Assembly: GCA_017939025.1 (NCBI GenBank)
Contig: JAGBAI010000075.1
Coordinates: forward strand, 1-25,046
DNA length: 25,046 nucleotides
DNA from: Oscillospiraceae bacterium
GTDB lineage: Bacteria; Bacillota_A; Clostridia; Oscillospirales; Oscillospiraceae
Direction: 5' to 3'
The position numbers were made by a program, and so were the translations under genes. This document shows positions 6,773 to 12,971 of this stretch, one piece after another. Every line of letters begins with the position of its first letter. Within the stretch, counting starts at the first letter, position 1. Under the pieces are notes generated by a model. The model was not told the DNA's origin. It ran no database searches and saw only the letters and a list, made by a program, of their open reading frames with translations.

Positions 6773-6786
6773 TTAGCGCTTGCTAA
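6773..6786. promoter_or_regulatory. feo palindrome 2 (TTAG-N6-CTAA)
   Basis: TTAGCGCTTGCTAA, with the same TTAGC/GCTAA arms as palindrome 1. It covers roughly +6 to +20 of the predicted transcript. Confidence 0.5.
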
Positions 6787-6811
6787 CTATTATGGAAAAG
6801 AGGCGAGTTGT

Positions 6812-7024
6812 ATGACACTGCTCCAGGCGGAAGAAGGCAAGGAGTATAGAATCCGCTCCATTGAAACTGATGATGAGGAACTGGATGCCTTCCTGTTCTC
6901 TCTGGGCTGCTATGCAGGGGAACCCATCACTGTGGTGGCCCGGCGCAGAGGCAGTCTGGTGATCAGCGTAAAGGATGGCCGCTACAGCATCGACAGTCAA
7001 CTGGCAGAAGCCATTGAAATCTGA
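6812..7024 (+). CDS. feoA: Ferrous iron transport protein FeoA
   Basis: A 70-residue SH3-like cytosolic protein of the FeoA family, which assists the ferrous-iron channel FeoB. The recognisable pattern is an early charged strand (KEYRIRSIE), the turn FLFSLGCYAGEPITVVARR, and the closing strands GSLVISVKDGRYSIDSQLAEAIEI. Length is standard (70-80). An upstream reading from 6725 would include the promoter; the ATG at 6812 follows AGAGGCGA. Its promoter is flanked by two matching palindromes, consistent with iron control. Unusually, feoB does not follow; the next genes are two tiny Cys-rich membrane peptides. Confidence 0.9.
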   Translation: MTLLQAEEGKEYRIRSIETDDEELDAFLFSLGCYAGEPITVVARRRGSLVISVKDGRYSIDSQLAEAIEI

Positions 7025-7032
7025 TAAAAACC

Positions 7033-7056
7033 GCCAATGGAAACATTGGCAGTTTT
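7033..7056 (+). terminator. Weak terminator or attenuator after feoA
   Basis: GCCAATG/CATTGGC, 7-bp stem with GAAA loop, followed by AGTTTT. It could reduce readthrough into the Cys-rich peptides. Confidence 0.55.
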
Positions 7057-7064
7057 CTGACAAT

Positions 7065-7086
7065 GCGGTTAGTTACAGCTAACCGC
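7065..7086. promoter_or_regulatory. feo palindrome 3 (TTAG-N6-CTAA, extended arms)
   Basis: GCGGTTAG/CTAACCGC, an 8-bp perfect palindrome with 6-nt centre, 23 bases before the first Cys-rich peptide. The core has the same TTAG-N6-CTAA form as the two sites around the feoA promoter. A weak promoter (TTGGCA-17-TTAGTT) would overlap it. Confidence 0.5.
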
Positions 7087-7109
7087 AAGGGGAAGAAAGG
7101 AGAAATACC

Positions 7110-7274
7110 ATGACCAACGTGATCATCTTGCTGGTGGTGGGCCTGATCGTAGGCTGCGCCGCCGGGTATATCTGGAAACAAAAGAAAAAAGGTGTCAAGT
7201 GCATTGGCTGCCCGGACAGCGGCAGCTGCAGCGGAAGCTGCGGCAGCTGTAGCTGCGGCTGCTCCCAGCACTGA
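7110..7274 (+). CDS. FeoB-associated Cys-rich membrane protein
   Basis: A 54-residue protein. It has one N-terminal membrane helix (residues 3-21, VIILLVVGLIVGCAAGYIW), a basic stop (KQKKKG) and a cysteine-rich tail with CIGCP and a Ser/Gly/Cys run. This is the layout of the FeoB-associated Cys-rich family, normally encoded beside feoB and thought to help ferrous iron uptake. The ATG at 7110 has AAAGGAG eight bases upstream. Of the ten cysteines, nine lie in the last 24 residues and could bind metal. A second similar peptide follows 25 bases later. Confidence 0.85.
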   Translation: MTNVIILLVVGLIVGCAAGYIWKQKKKGVKCIGCPDSGSCSGSCGSCSCGCSQH

Positions 7275-7299
7275 CCGGATCAAAGAAAGGGGAATGGGA

Positions 7300-7464
7300 A
7301 TGGATACGTTATGGATGGTAGTGGCAGTGGTGCTGGTGCTGGGCCTTGGGGCAAAATTCCTGTCCCCCAGTCAGAAGCCCGGAAAAGTATGCCAGAGCTG
7401 CCCGGAATTCAAACGCTGCGGCGGCGGAAAACCCCGCTGCCCCCGGCGCGGCGGAAGCATATAA
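7300..7464 (+). CDS. Second small Cys-rich single-pass membrane protein
   Basis: A 54-residue protein with one N-terminal helix (about residues 4-19), a short linker (SPSQKPGK) and a basic Cys cluster CQSCPEFKRC ... PRCP. It resembles the preceding peptide in plan but not in detail, suggesting an old duplication or a partner protein. The ATG at 7300 follows AAAGGGG at seven bases; an ATG two codons earlier is too close to that site. No named function. Its place in the feo unit and its four cysteines suggest metal handling at the membrane. Confidence 0.75.
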   Translation: MDTLWMVVAVVLVLGLGAKFLSPSQKPGKVCQSCPEFKRCGGGKPRCPRRGGSI

Positions 7465-7496
7465 GAAAAGCATCGGATTTATCCGATGCTTTTCTT
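7463..7496 (+). terminator. Strong terminator of the feo unit
   Basis: A 16-bp perfect stem (7463-7478 with 7481-7496, AAGAAAAGCATCGGAT and its complement) ending in CTTTTCTT. It overlaps the last codon and stop of the second Cys-rich peptide. Confidence 0.9.
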
Positions 7497-7502
7497 GCTG
7501 TT

Positions 7503-7885
7503 AAATAGTATGCTTTTTTGTAAATGAAGGTGCGGGGAATGTACTTTTCTTGGTCGCCAAGAAAAGTACCAAAAGAAGGCGACTTAAGGGGACATTCCGA
7601 AAAGGCATGTCCCCTTAAGAATCCCCTGCGCCGCTTCGCCATCCGACACCGGAAAATGTTCCGATTTTCCGGTGTCTAACTTGGAAAAGCCTGTAAGTTT
7701 TTGAGTATTAAGCGTCCAAAAATCGGGACATTTTTGGACGCTGGCCAGCGATGCGGCGGGAGGGGTACATAGGGGAGGGCGCCTTTTGCGAAGCGCCTCC
7801 CCTATGTCGGCTTCTTTTGGTTCTTTTCTTGCCGATCAAGAAAAGAACATTACCGCACCTTCAATAACAATAAGATATACTATTT
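7503..7885 (+). repeat. Nested-palindrome element, copy A
   Basis: A 383-bp non-coding unit. The ends AAATAGTAT and ATACTATTT are inverted repeats, and the match continues imperfectly for roughly 100 bp into both arms, so the whole can fold on itself. It is also a string of local hairpins: 7541-7569 (GTACTTTTCTTGG arms), 7583-7619 (CTTAAGGGGACAT arms), 7645-7676 (GACACCGGAAAAT arms), 7711-7742 (AGCGTCCAAAAAT arms), 7767-7807 (ACATAGGGGAGG arms) and 7820-7848 (GTTCTTTTCTTG arms). Copies B (14265-14705, inverted) and C (18694-19070) keep this order but differ within stems, usually on both sides. It starts right after a terminator and its last T is the first base of the TraX gene's stop codon (read as TGA on the minus strand). 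No protein gene is present. Confidence 0.85.
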
Positions 7886-8622
7886 CAGTTTGCTGCTGTC
7901 ATGAATTCTGCGCCCCAAAGCAGCACACGAAGGATGCCCAGCAGGAACAGGTGGGCTGGGTAGTAGGCGTAAAACAGCTTACCCATCCCTTTCCAGCGGC
8001 CCCGCTGGCCGTTGTAGCACCGCAGCAGCGGGATGGAAAGACAGGTGAACAGCTGGATGACAGCGTAAATTTTATCGAGAAAGAAGAAATAGACAGCCGC
8101 ATATACCAATGTCCAGACCATCATCCAGCCCATCTGCACCCGGAAATTTTCCCGGTTGCTGCCCATGAACAGCACCGCCATGGCAGCCACGCAGCTCCAG
8201 TCGGAAGGGAAGGTGATCAGACAGACAAAGGCCACTGCCAGCATTTTCTGCCAGTCCTTCCATTTTGGATCATCAAAGATCCGGAGCAATACCAGTCCCC
8301 AGGCCAGAGACCACACAACCCCGGTCTGATTGAACATCCCTCTGGGAAGGAAAGGAATGCCGAAACAGAAGTTGTAGGCAAAATGGGAGACAAAGGCCAG
8401 CAAAAACAGCCGCAGGGCATATTTTTTCACATTCCGTGTGTAATGGTACCCTTCCGCAATGAAAAACCACATGATCGGTGCCGTGAGCCGTCCGATGATG
8501 TGGGCCAGCACCACGAACCACCGGGTATCATAGCCGGGAAATAGGGTCCAGACCAGATGGTCAATGGTCATGGCGAGGATGGCGATACCTTTCAGATGAT
8601 TGGAATTCAGACATCGCTTCAT
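7885..8622 (-). CDS. TraX-like membrane protein
   Basis: A 245-residue membrane protein of the TraX family, named after the F-plasmid pilin acetylase but widespread as a chromosomal protein of unknown role. The family start is clear (LNSNHLKGIAILAMTIDHLVWTLFP), followed by GRLTAPIMWFFIAEGYHYTRN and about seven further hydrophobic segments, ending in YYPAHLFLLGILRV. No other conjugation gene is present, so an acetyltransferase of cell-surface molecules is more likely than a conjugation role. The ATG at 8622 has GAGGAAG unusually far upstream (about 13 bases), but family alignment supports it. The stop codon touches copy A of the palindromic element, which takes the place of a separate terminator. 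Confidence 0.85.
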   Translation of the reverse strand: MKRCLNSNHLKGIAILAMTIDHLVWTLFPGYDTRWFVVLAHIIGRLTAPIMWFFIAEGYHYTRNVKKYALRLFLLAFVSHFAYNFCFGIPFLPRGMFNQTGVVWSLAWGLVLLRIFDDPKWKDWQKMLAVAFVCLITFPSDWSCVAAMAVLFMGSNRENFRVQMGWMMVWTLVYAAVYFFFLDKIYAVIQLFTCLSIPLLRCYNGQRGRWKGMGKLFYAYYPAHLFLLGILRVLLWGAEFMTAAN

Positions 8623-8656
8623 AGGAAACTCACTTCCTCAGTTCTTGTTTGGCTCC

Positions 8657-8685
8657 ATTATAGAAGAATCCACACAAACAGTCAA
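8657..8685 (-). promoter_or_regulatory. Promoter of the TraX-like gene
   Basis: On the minus strand TTGACT (8685-8680), 17 bp, TATAAT (8662-8657). The -35 box overlaps the last three stem bases of the upstream gene's terminator. Confidence 0.85.
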
Positions 8686-8712
8686 GGCCACCGGAAACTT
8701 CCGGTGGCCTTG
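8683..8712 (-). terminator. Terminator of the DMT transporter gene
   Basis: CAAGGCCACCGGAA/TTCCGGTGGCCTTG, a 14-bp perfect inverted repeat (effective loop about 4 nt), 5 bases after the transporter stop. The minus-strand tail is GACTGTTTG, so the T-tract is poor. Confidence 0.75.
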
Positions 8713-8717
8713 CATAA

Positions 8718-9644
8718 TTACAGTTCCTCAGCCACGGCCATCAGCAGGATACCGACGATCACAATGGCGATAAAGACGTAGGTCTTCCAGGAAAGCTTTT
8801 CCTTCAGGAAGATCCGGGACAGCAGCAGGGAGACAACGCAGACGGAGGAAAGAATGGGTGCTGCAATGGCATCCACACCGCCCAGAGCATAAACATAAGT
8901 AAACTGACCGGCAGTTTCAAAGACCGCAGCCAGGATCTTGTCCTTGTGCTGGGGGACAGGGCCGAACTTGACCTTCTTGGCCTTCATGAAGATAAACAGG
9001 CCCAGTGCGAACAGGGCAAAGGTCAGCTCGTAGCTGGTGTTGGCAACGGCCTCAATGGTCTCCTCGGTGACATCCACAAAAGGCGCGTTGGCAATGTCGT
9101 CCACCAGGAAGAAGGCATCGTCAAAGAAGGTGCCGAAGGCATCCAGAAGGGCATACACGAAGGGCATGCAGAAGGCAACGATTGCCAGCTTCTTGCCATA
9201 GGTCTTCTTTCTCTTGGTCTCACCGTGATTTTCCAGGAAGCTGACACCCAGAACACCGACGGTAATGATACCGATGGAAACCCAGGTCAGGGTGGAGATC
9301 TCTTCCTTCAGGAAAATAACGAACAAAAGGGTGCAGATCACACCGGCAGTGTTCTCAATGGGATCGGAGATGGACTCCTCCAGAAAGCGCATACCGAAGT
9401 AGGAGAAGGCCATGGAGATGATGTAGAACAGGGATACGGGCAGATAGATCAGAAGGTTCACAGGATTGTAATGGATATCCTGTGTCAGCAGGGTGAAGAT
9501 GGCATGGGCACCCATCACAACACCGACCCAGACGCAGATTTTCAGGTGGGAGTATTTTTCGTTGGGCAGGGCACCTTTTTTGTAGAACAGCTCTGCGGTA
9601 CCCCACAGAAGTGCCGTTGCGATGGAGAAAAATAACCAGGACAT
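8718..9644 (-). CDS. DMT superfamily transporter (EamA type)
   Basis: A 308-residue inner-membrane protein with about ten hydrophobic helices in two EamA-like halves. The first half contains FSYFGMRFLEESISDPIENT and FLKEEIST, the second contains APILSSVCVVSLLLSRIFLKEKLSW. The repeated FLKE(E/K) at the end of corresponding helices is typical of this drug/metabolite exporter family. Between the halves lies an unusually acidic loop (about residues 170-200, with DDAFFLVDDIANAPFVDVTEE split by hydrophobics), which is longer than usual. Substrate cannot be predicted. The ATG at 9644 follows AAAGAGG. It is transcribed alone, with a hairpin terminator. Confidence 0.9.
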   Translation of the reverse strand: MSWLFFSIATALLWGTAELFYKKGALPNEKYSHLKICVWVGVVMGAHAIFTLLTQDIHYNPVNLLIYLPVSLFYIISMAFSYFGMRFLEESISDPIENTAGVICTLLFVIFLKEEISTLTWVSIGIITVGVLGVSFLENHGETKRKKTYGKKLAIVAFCMPFVYALLDAFGTFFDDAFFLVDDIANAPFVDVTEETIEAVANTSYELTFALFALGLFIFMKAKKVKFGPVPQHKDKILAAVFETAGQFTYVYALGGVDAIAAPILSSVCVVSLLLSRIFLKEKLSWKTYVFIAIVIVGILLMAVAEEL

Positions 9645-9694
9645 AACGTATTACCTCTTTCTATGTTTAATTGTGCCATTGGGAACAGGGTTGT

Positions 9695-9770
9695 CGCAGG
9701 GGGCGATGCCCACATCGCCCCTTGTTTGAGATGTTTTTTTAAAGGGCCGATGTGGGCATCGGCCCCTGCG
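9695..9770. repeat. MITE-like unit with nested inverted repeats
   Basis: A 76-bp stretch. CGCAGGGGGCGATGCCCACA at its left is matched inverted at its right (reading in as CGCAGGGGCCGATGCCCACA), with TTTGAGATG and a T-run between. Each arm is itself a hairpin (GGGCGATG/CATCGCCC and GGCCGATG/CATCGGCC). The two arms differ by a base that is compensated within each small stem. It lies directly downstream of the YnbB-type gene and may serve as its terminator. No gene. Confidence 0.7.
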
Positions 9771-9782
9771 GTCAGGATTTGA

Positions 9783-11066
9783 TCAAAGGGTAACCAGACC
9801 GGCATCCACCATTTTTTGCAGGCTCATAAGAATACCCAGCTTGGCGTGGTACCAGGTCAGACCGCCCTGGAAATAGACGGCATAGGGAGGCCGGATGGGG
9901 CCGTCGGCAGAGAGCTCAATGGAGCTGCCCTGAACGAAGGCACCGGCTGCCATAATGACCCGGTCCTTGTAGCCGGGCATGTCAGAGGGCCAGGGGGTAG
10001 CAAAGGAGTCCACGGGGGCCGCGGCCTGGATGCCCTTACAGAAGGCGATCATGCCCTCCTCGCTGCCCAGCTCTACCGCCTGGATGATGTCGTGGCGGCT
10101 CTCGGTGGCGTTGGGAACGCACTTGAAGCCCAGAGGCTCGTAGAGATTGGCGGCAAAAATCGCGCCCTTTTCCGCACCGGCGGTAACGGTGGGAGCCAGG
10201 AAGAAGCCCTGATACAGGGAAGTCATCAGGCCCAGGTTGGCACCCACCTCCTGTCCCAGGCCGGGAGCGGAGAGCCGGTAAGCGCAGCGATCCACACAGG
10301 CCTTGGTGCCGGCGATGTAGCCGCCGATGGGGGCCAGGCCGCCGCCGGGATTCTTGATGAGGGAACCAACGGTCATATCAGCGCCCACATCAGAGGGCTC
10401 CATGGTTTCCACAAACTCACCGTAGCAGTTGTCCACCATGACAATCAGATCGGGTTTGATATTCTTGCAGAAGGCGATCAGCTCACCGATCTGCTTGACG
10501 GAGAAGGTGGGGCGGGTGGCATAGCCCTTGGAGCGCTGAATGGTGACCATCTTGGTCTTGGGATTGATGGCTTTGGCGATGCCGTCGTAGTCAAAGGTGC
10601 CGTCGGGGAGCAGATCCACCTGGTTGTAGGTGACGCCGTACTCAGCCAGAGAGCAGGGGGAGGGCCGGATGCCGATGACCTCCTGTAAGGTATCGTAGGG
10701 CAGGCCCACGGGGGAAAGCAGCTCGTCCCCGGGCAGCAGGTTGGCGCTGAGGGCGATGGTCAATGCGTGGGTGCCGCAGGTGATCTGGGGACGAACCAGG
10801 GCAGCTTCCGTGTGGAATACGTCGGCATAGACCCGCTCTAAGTTGTCACGGCCGAAGTCATCGTAGCCGTAGCCGGTAGTGCCCACGAAGCAGGCGGCGG
10901 AGACCCGGTTTTTCTGCATGGCCCGCAGAACCTTGGCCTGGTTGTGCTCAGCAACCTTGTCGATGGTTTCAAAACGTTCCTTCAGACCTTCGATGGCCTT
11001 CTCGCCGTAGGCATAGACGGCGGGAGAAATGCCCATGGTCTGGTATAATTCCAGTAATTCTTCCAT
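9783..11066 (-). CDS. Methionine gamma-lyase family protein (aluminium resistance family)
   Basis: A 427-residue PLP-dependent enzyme of the Cys/Met-metabolism fold, in the family called aluminium resistance protein (YnbB in Bacillus). Visible PLP features are ITCGTHALTIALSANL near residue 100, MVDNCYGEF with the ring-binding Asp near residue 212, and the Schiff-base lysine in GSLIKNPGGGLAPIGGYI near residue 238. Its physiological reaction is not firmly known; sulfur amino-acid cleavage is the family guess. A TTG two codons earlier is possible, but the ATG at 11066 has AGAGGA seven bases upstream. It starts 2 bases after the AbrB-type gene, whose 3' end carries its ribosome site, so the two are one operon. 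Confidence 0.9.
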   Translation of the reverse strand: MEELLELYQTMGISPAVYAYGEKAIEGLKERFETIDKVAEHNQAKVLRAMQKNRVSAACFVGTTGYGYDDFGRDNLERVYADVFHTEAALVRPQITCGTHALTIALSANLLPGDELLSPVGLPYDTLQEVIGIRPSPCSLAEYGVTYNQVDLLPDGTFDYDGIAKAINPKTKMVTIQRSKGYATRPTFSVKQIGELIAFCKNIKPDLIVMVDNCYGEFVETMEPSDVGADMTVGSLIKNPGGGLAPIGGYIAGTKACVDRCAYRLSAPGLGQEVGANLGLMTSLYQGFFLAPTVTAGAEKGAIFAANLYEPLGFKCVPNATESRHDIIQAVELGSEEGMIAFCKGIQAAAPVDSFATPWPSDMPGYKDRVIMAAGAFVQGSSIELSADGPIRPPYAVYFQGGLTWYHAKLGILMSLQKMVDAGLVTL

Positions 11067-11068
11067 AC

Positions 11069-11308
11069 TCAATCCTCTTTTTTTACATTATTCAGTAATT
11101 CGTTGGCAAGATCGTTGAGAACCTCCGGGCGGGATACGATCAGTCCCGTCTCAGCCTCACCCAGAATCAGCAGGGTGTCGCCGGGTTTGATGCCGAACAG
11201 CTCCCGGGCTTCCTTGGGTATCACGATCTGGCCCCGGTCGCCAACCTTTGCGGTGCCAAAGACCCGCTGCAGCTTGCTTTTGCCGAGGACGTGTTTGCCT
11301 CCAGGCAT
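11069..11308 (-). CDS. AbrB/SpoVT-type DNA-binding protein
   Basis: A 79-residue protein with one swapped-hairpin SpoVT_AbrB domain (about residues 14-60: FGTAKVGDRGQIVIPKEARE then LFGIKPGDTLLILGE). Such proteins dimerise and bind DNA as transition-state regulators or as antitoxins. No toxin gene is adjacent; the downstream partner is a PLP enzyme, so a local or global transcription factor is more likely than an antitoxin. The ATG at 11308 follows GAGGTGA. It leads the operon and has a leader of about 250 bases filled with hairpins. Confidence 0.85.
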   Translation of the reverse strand: MPGGKHVLGKSKLQRVFGTAKVGDRGQIVIPKEARELFGIKPGDTLLILGEAETGLIVSRPEVLNDLANELLNNVKKED

Positions 11309-11331
11309 TTCATCACCTCATACTAATTTTT

Positions 11332-11530
11332 AATAAAACGATGAAATCGTTTTATTGGAGCCGCATTTAGCGGCTCGGTGGCATTGCCACCTAAAAATGC
11401 AGTCGATACATTTCTTTGGCGCGTTTTGGTGCAGGAAACAAACACTGTGTTTCCTGCTGGCAAATAGCGCTCCCCGGCTGTAAGCCGGGCGATAAAAAGC
11501 TTCTTTAAGCTTTTTTCAAGAAATAGTATC
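11332..11530 (-). repeat. Hairpin-chain leader of the abrB-ynbB type operon
   Basis: Between the promoter (11565-11593) and the start codon at 11308 there is no gene but a string of hairpins. Their arms are ATAAAACGAT, GAGCCGC/GCGGCTC, GGTGGC/GCCACC, CAGGAAACA/TGTTTCCTG, CCCGGCT/AGCCGGG and AAAAGCTT/AAGCTTTT. An open frame of 77 codons (11323-11556) runs through it, but it lacks a ribosome site and reads straight through the hairpins. The stretch resembles the chain at 2345-2559 in style. It could be a long structured 5' leader with a regulatory role, or a dispersed repeat that happens to be transcribed. Confidence 0.6.
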
Positions 11531-11564
11531 AAAATCACATTTTTCATACTTTTCATACCAGCGC

Positions 11565-11593
11565 ATTATACAAAATTCCGTCCCGGTTGTCAA
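11565..11593 (-). promoter_or_regulatory. Consensus promoter of the abrB-type operon
   Basis: On the minus strand TTGACA (11593-11588), 17 bp, TATAAT (11570-11565): a perfect sigma-A consensus. The -35 hexamer lies in the loop of the upstream gene's terminator hairpin. Confidence 0.9.
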
Positions 11594-11606
11594 GTCCGGG
11601 ACGGAA
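11576..11606 (-). terminator. Terminator of the metallopeptidase/HD operon, overlapping the next promoter
   Basis: TTCCGTCCCGG/CCGGGACGGAA, 11-bp perfect stem with 9-nt loop, 11 bases after the HD gene stop. The minus-strand tail is TTTTG. The loop holds TTGACA. Confidence 0.85.
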
Positions 11607-11617
11607 AAATATTGGTG

Positions 11618-12067
11618 TTATTCACTAAGAATTTCCAGCGCCTTTTGGTACTTTTGCCTCCACCATTGGAGCTTTTCCTCCGGCAGACCGGCACCGGTGC
11701 AGCGGCTTTGATCCATGTTGTGGGCGATGTCGGCGAGCTTTACCTTTTTGGCAACGGGATTTTCTTTGATTCGGCGGATATAGGCCCAGTAATCTTCCTG
11801 GGAGAATTCAGCGCCGTCATCATGGGTCAGCAATGCAACCACGCAGACCACTTCCTCGGGAAATTCCTTCCGAAGATCCTCCAGCGTCAAATCCGTATCC
11901 TCCACCACATCGTGCAGGAGGGCTGCGTAGCAGGAGAGTTCATCCTGCATCTGCTCAGCCAGATGCAGGGGGTGGAAAATGAAGGGGATGCCGTTGTAAT
12001 CCAGCTGCCCGTGGTGGGCGTTATAGGCATAGGCCAGTGCCTTGTTGGTCAGTTCTGTGTAAACCAT
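11618..12067 (-). CDS. Small HD-domain hydrolase of the RelA/SpoT (p)ppGpp hydrolase type
   Basis: A 149-residue single HD domain. Motifs in order are HHGQ...GIPFIFHPLHLA (His at 32), LLHDVVEDT (the HD pair at 52-53 and the ED pair at 56-57), LLTHDDG, and KLADIAHNM (Asp 113, Asn 117). This is the order in the hydrolase half of RelA/SpoT and in stand-alone small alarmone hydrolases, which remove the pyrophosphate from (p)ppGpp with Mn2+. Family resemblance is strong; the true substrate is not proven. The start ATG shares one base with the stop of the metallopeptidase gene, and GGAGGA precedes it, so translation is coupled. Confidence 0.85.
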   Translation of the reverse strand: MVYTELTNKALAYAYNAHHGQLDYNGIPFIFHPLHLAEQMQDELSCYAALLHDVVEDTDLTLEDLRKEFPEEVVCVVALLTHDDGAEFSQEDYWAYIRRIKENPVAKKVKLADIAHNMDQSRCTGAGLPEEKLQWWRQKYQKALEILSE

Positions 12068-12795
12068 CAGTCATTCCTCCGTCTGCCCCGGCCGAAGATG
12101 GCAATGAGCCGCAGCAGCTGGGCCAAGGCCACGGCGGTGGCGGCGACGTAGGTCATGGCGGCTGCCTTCAGGGTCTTTTTGGCGCCCCGCTGCTCTTCCT
12201 CCGTCAGAAGGCCCGTATCCTCAATGGTCTGGATGGCCCGGCGGCTGGCATTGAATTCCACCGGCAGGGTCACCAGCTGAAAAACCAGGGAAAGACCGAA
12301 AGCTGCGATGCCCAGATAAACCAAAGTATCAGAGAAAGCACCCATGGCAGAGAACAAAATACCCGCCAGGATCAGAGGCATGGCGATCCGGCTGCCGAAA
12401 TTGGTCAGGGGAATAATAGCGGCACGAAGCTTGATGGGGGCATAGCCCACCGCGTACTGGACGGCATGTCCTGCTTCATGGCAGGCAACGCCGATGGCGG
12501 CAGTGGAGGTGGAATCGAAAACGCTGTCAGACAGGCGGATCACGTTGGTTCTGGGGTCAAAGTGGTCTGTCAGATTGCCGCTGACCCGGTCGATGCGGAC
12601 ACCATGGACACCGTTGGCCTGCAAAACCCGCCGGGCAGCCTCCGCACCGGTGAGCCGCCGGGAAGAGAATTGCCGGGAATACTTCTGAAAGGTGGAATTG
12701 ACATTGTGGCTTGCCCAGAGGGACAGCAGAATGCAGGGCAGCACCAGATAAATGTAAGTCATGTCAAAACCGTAATAATAGCCATAATAGGGCAT
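12067..12795 (-). CDS. Zinc metallopeptidase, YugP family
   Basis: A 242-residue membrane-anchored neutral zinc metallopeptidase. An N-terminal helix (about residues 11-29) is followed by a soluble part with the zinc motif HEAGH at 106-110 and the downstream VTLPVEFNASRRA that is typical of the YugP family and probably gives the third ligand. Two or three more hydrophobic segments follow, at about 125-175 and 208-228. Function in bacteria is largely unknown. The Gly/Tyr-rich start MPYYGYYYGFD is common in this family. AAGGAGGT lies six bases before the ATG. It is the first gene of a coupled pair with the HD hydrolase. Confidence 0.9.
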   Translation of the reverse strand: MPYYGYYYGFDMTYIYLVLPCILLSLWASHNVNSTFQKYSRQFSSRRLTGAEAARRVLQANGVHGVRIDRVSGNLTDHFDPRTNVIRLSDSVFDSTSTAAIGVACHEAGHAVQYAVGYAPIKLRAAIIPLTNFGSRIAMPLILAGILFSAMGAFSDTLVYLGIAAFGLSLVFQLVTLPVEFNASRRAIQTIEDTGLLTEEEQRGAKKTLKAAAMTYVAATAVALAQLLRLIAIFGRGRRRND

Positions 12796-12840
12796 AGGTT
12801 ACCTCCTTTTGGGGACAATACAGTTTCTGCGTTTTTCTTC

Positions 12841-12869
12841 ATTATATCCCAAAGAACTTTCCTTGGCAA
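12841..12869 (-). promoter_or_regulatory. Promoter of the metallopeptidase/HD operon
   Basis: On the minus strand TTGCCA (12869-12864), 17 bp, TATAAT (12846-12841). Confidence 0.8.
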
Positions 12870-12971
12870 GAGGTGCCGGAAGGGGGAAATGTAAACTTTT
12901 CATAGCCTGAAAAATGACTCGGAAATATTCACAAATTGTTCAAGCGGAACCAGAAGGGAACTGGTATACTG

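Noticed and set aside
7503..7885. CRISPR-like array in the repeat region
   Set aside because: The repeated units are inverted and nested, not evenly spaced direct repeats with spacers, and no cas gene is nearby.
7786..8544. 252-codon plus-strand frame from copy A into the TraX-like gene
   Set aside because: It mixes repeat DNA with the antisense strand of a conserved membrane protein gene.
7885..8622. Remnant of a conjugative element because of the TraX name
   Set aside because: TraX-like proteins are common chromosomal membrane proteins in Firmicutes and no other transfer gene, origin or relaxase is seen.
9816..10688. 290-codon plus-strand frame opposite the methionine gamma-lyase family gene
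   Set aside because: Antisense shadow; the minus-strand protein has intact PLP motifs.
11069..11308. AbrB-type protein as antitoxin of a toxin-antitoxin pair
   Set aside because: Its operon partner is a 427-residue PLP enzyme and no small toxin-like gene is adjacent.
11323..11556. 77-codon minus-strand frame in the abrB leader as a leader peptide
   Set aside because: It has no ribosome site and translates straight through consecutive hairpins; the hairpins explain the sequence better.
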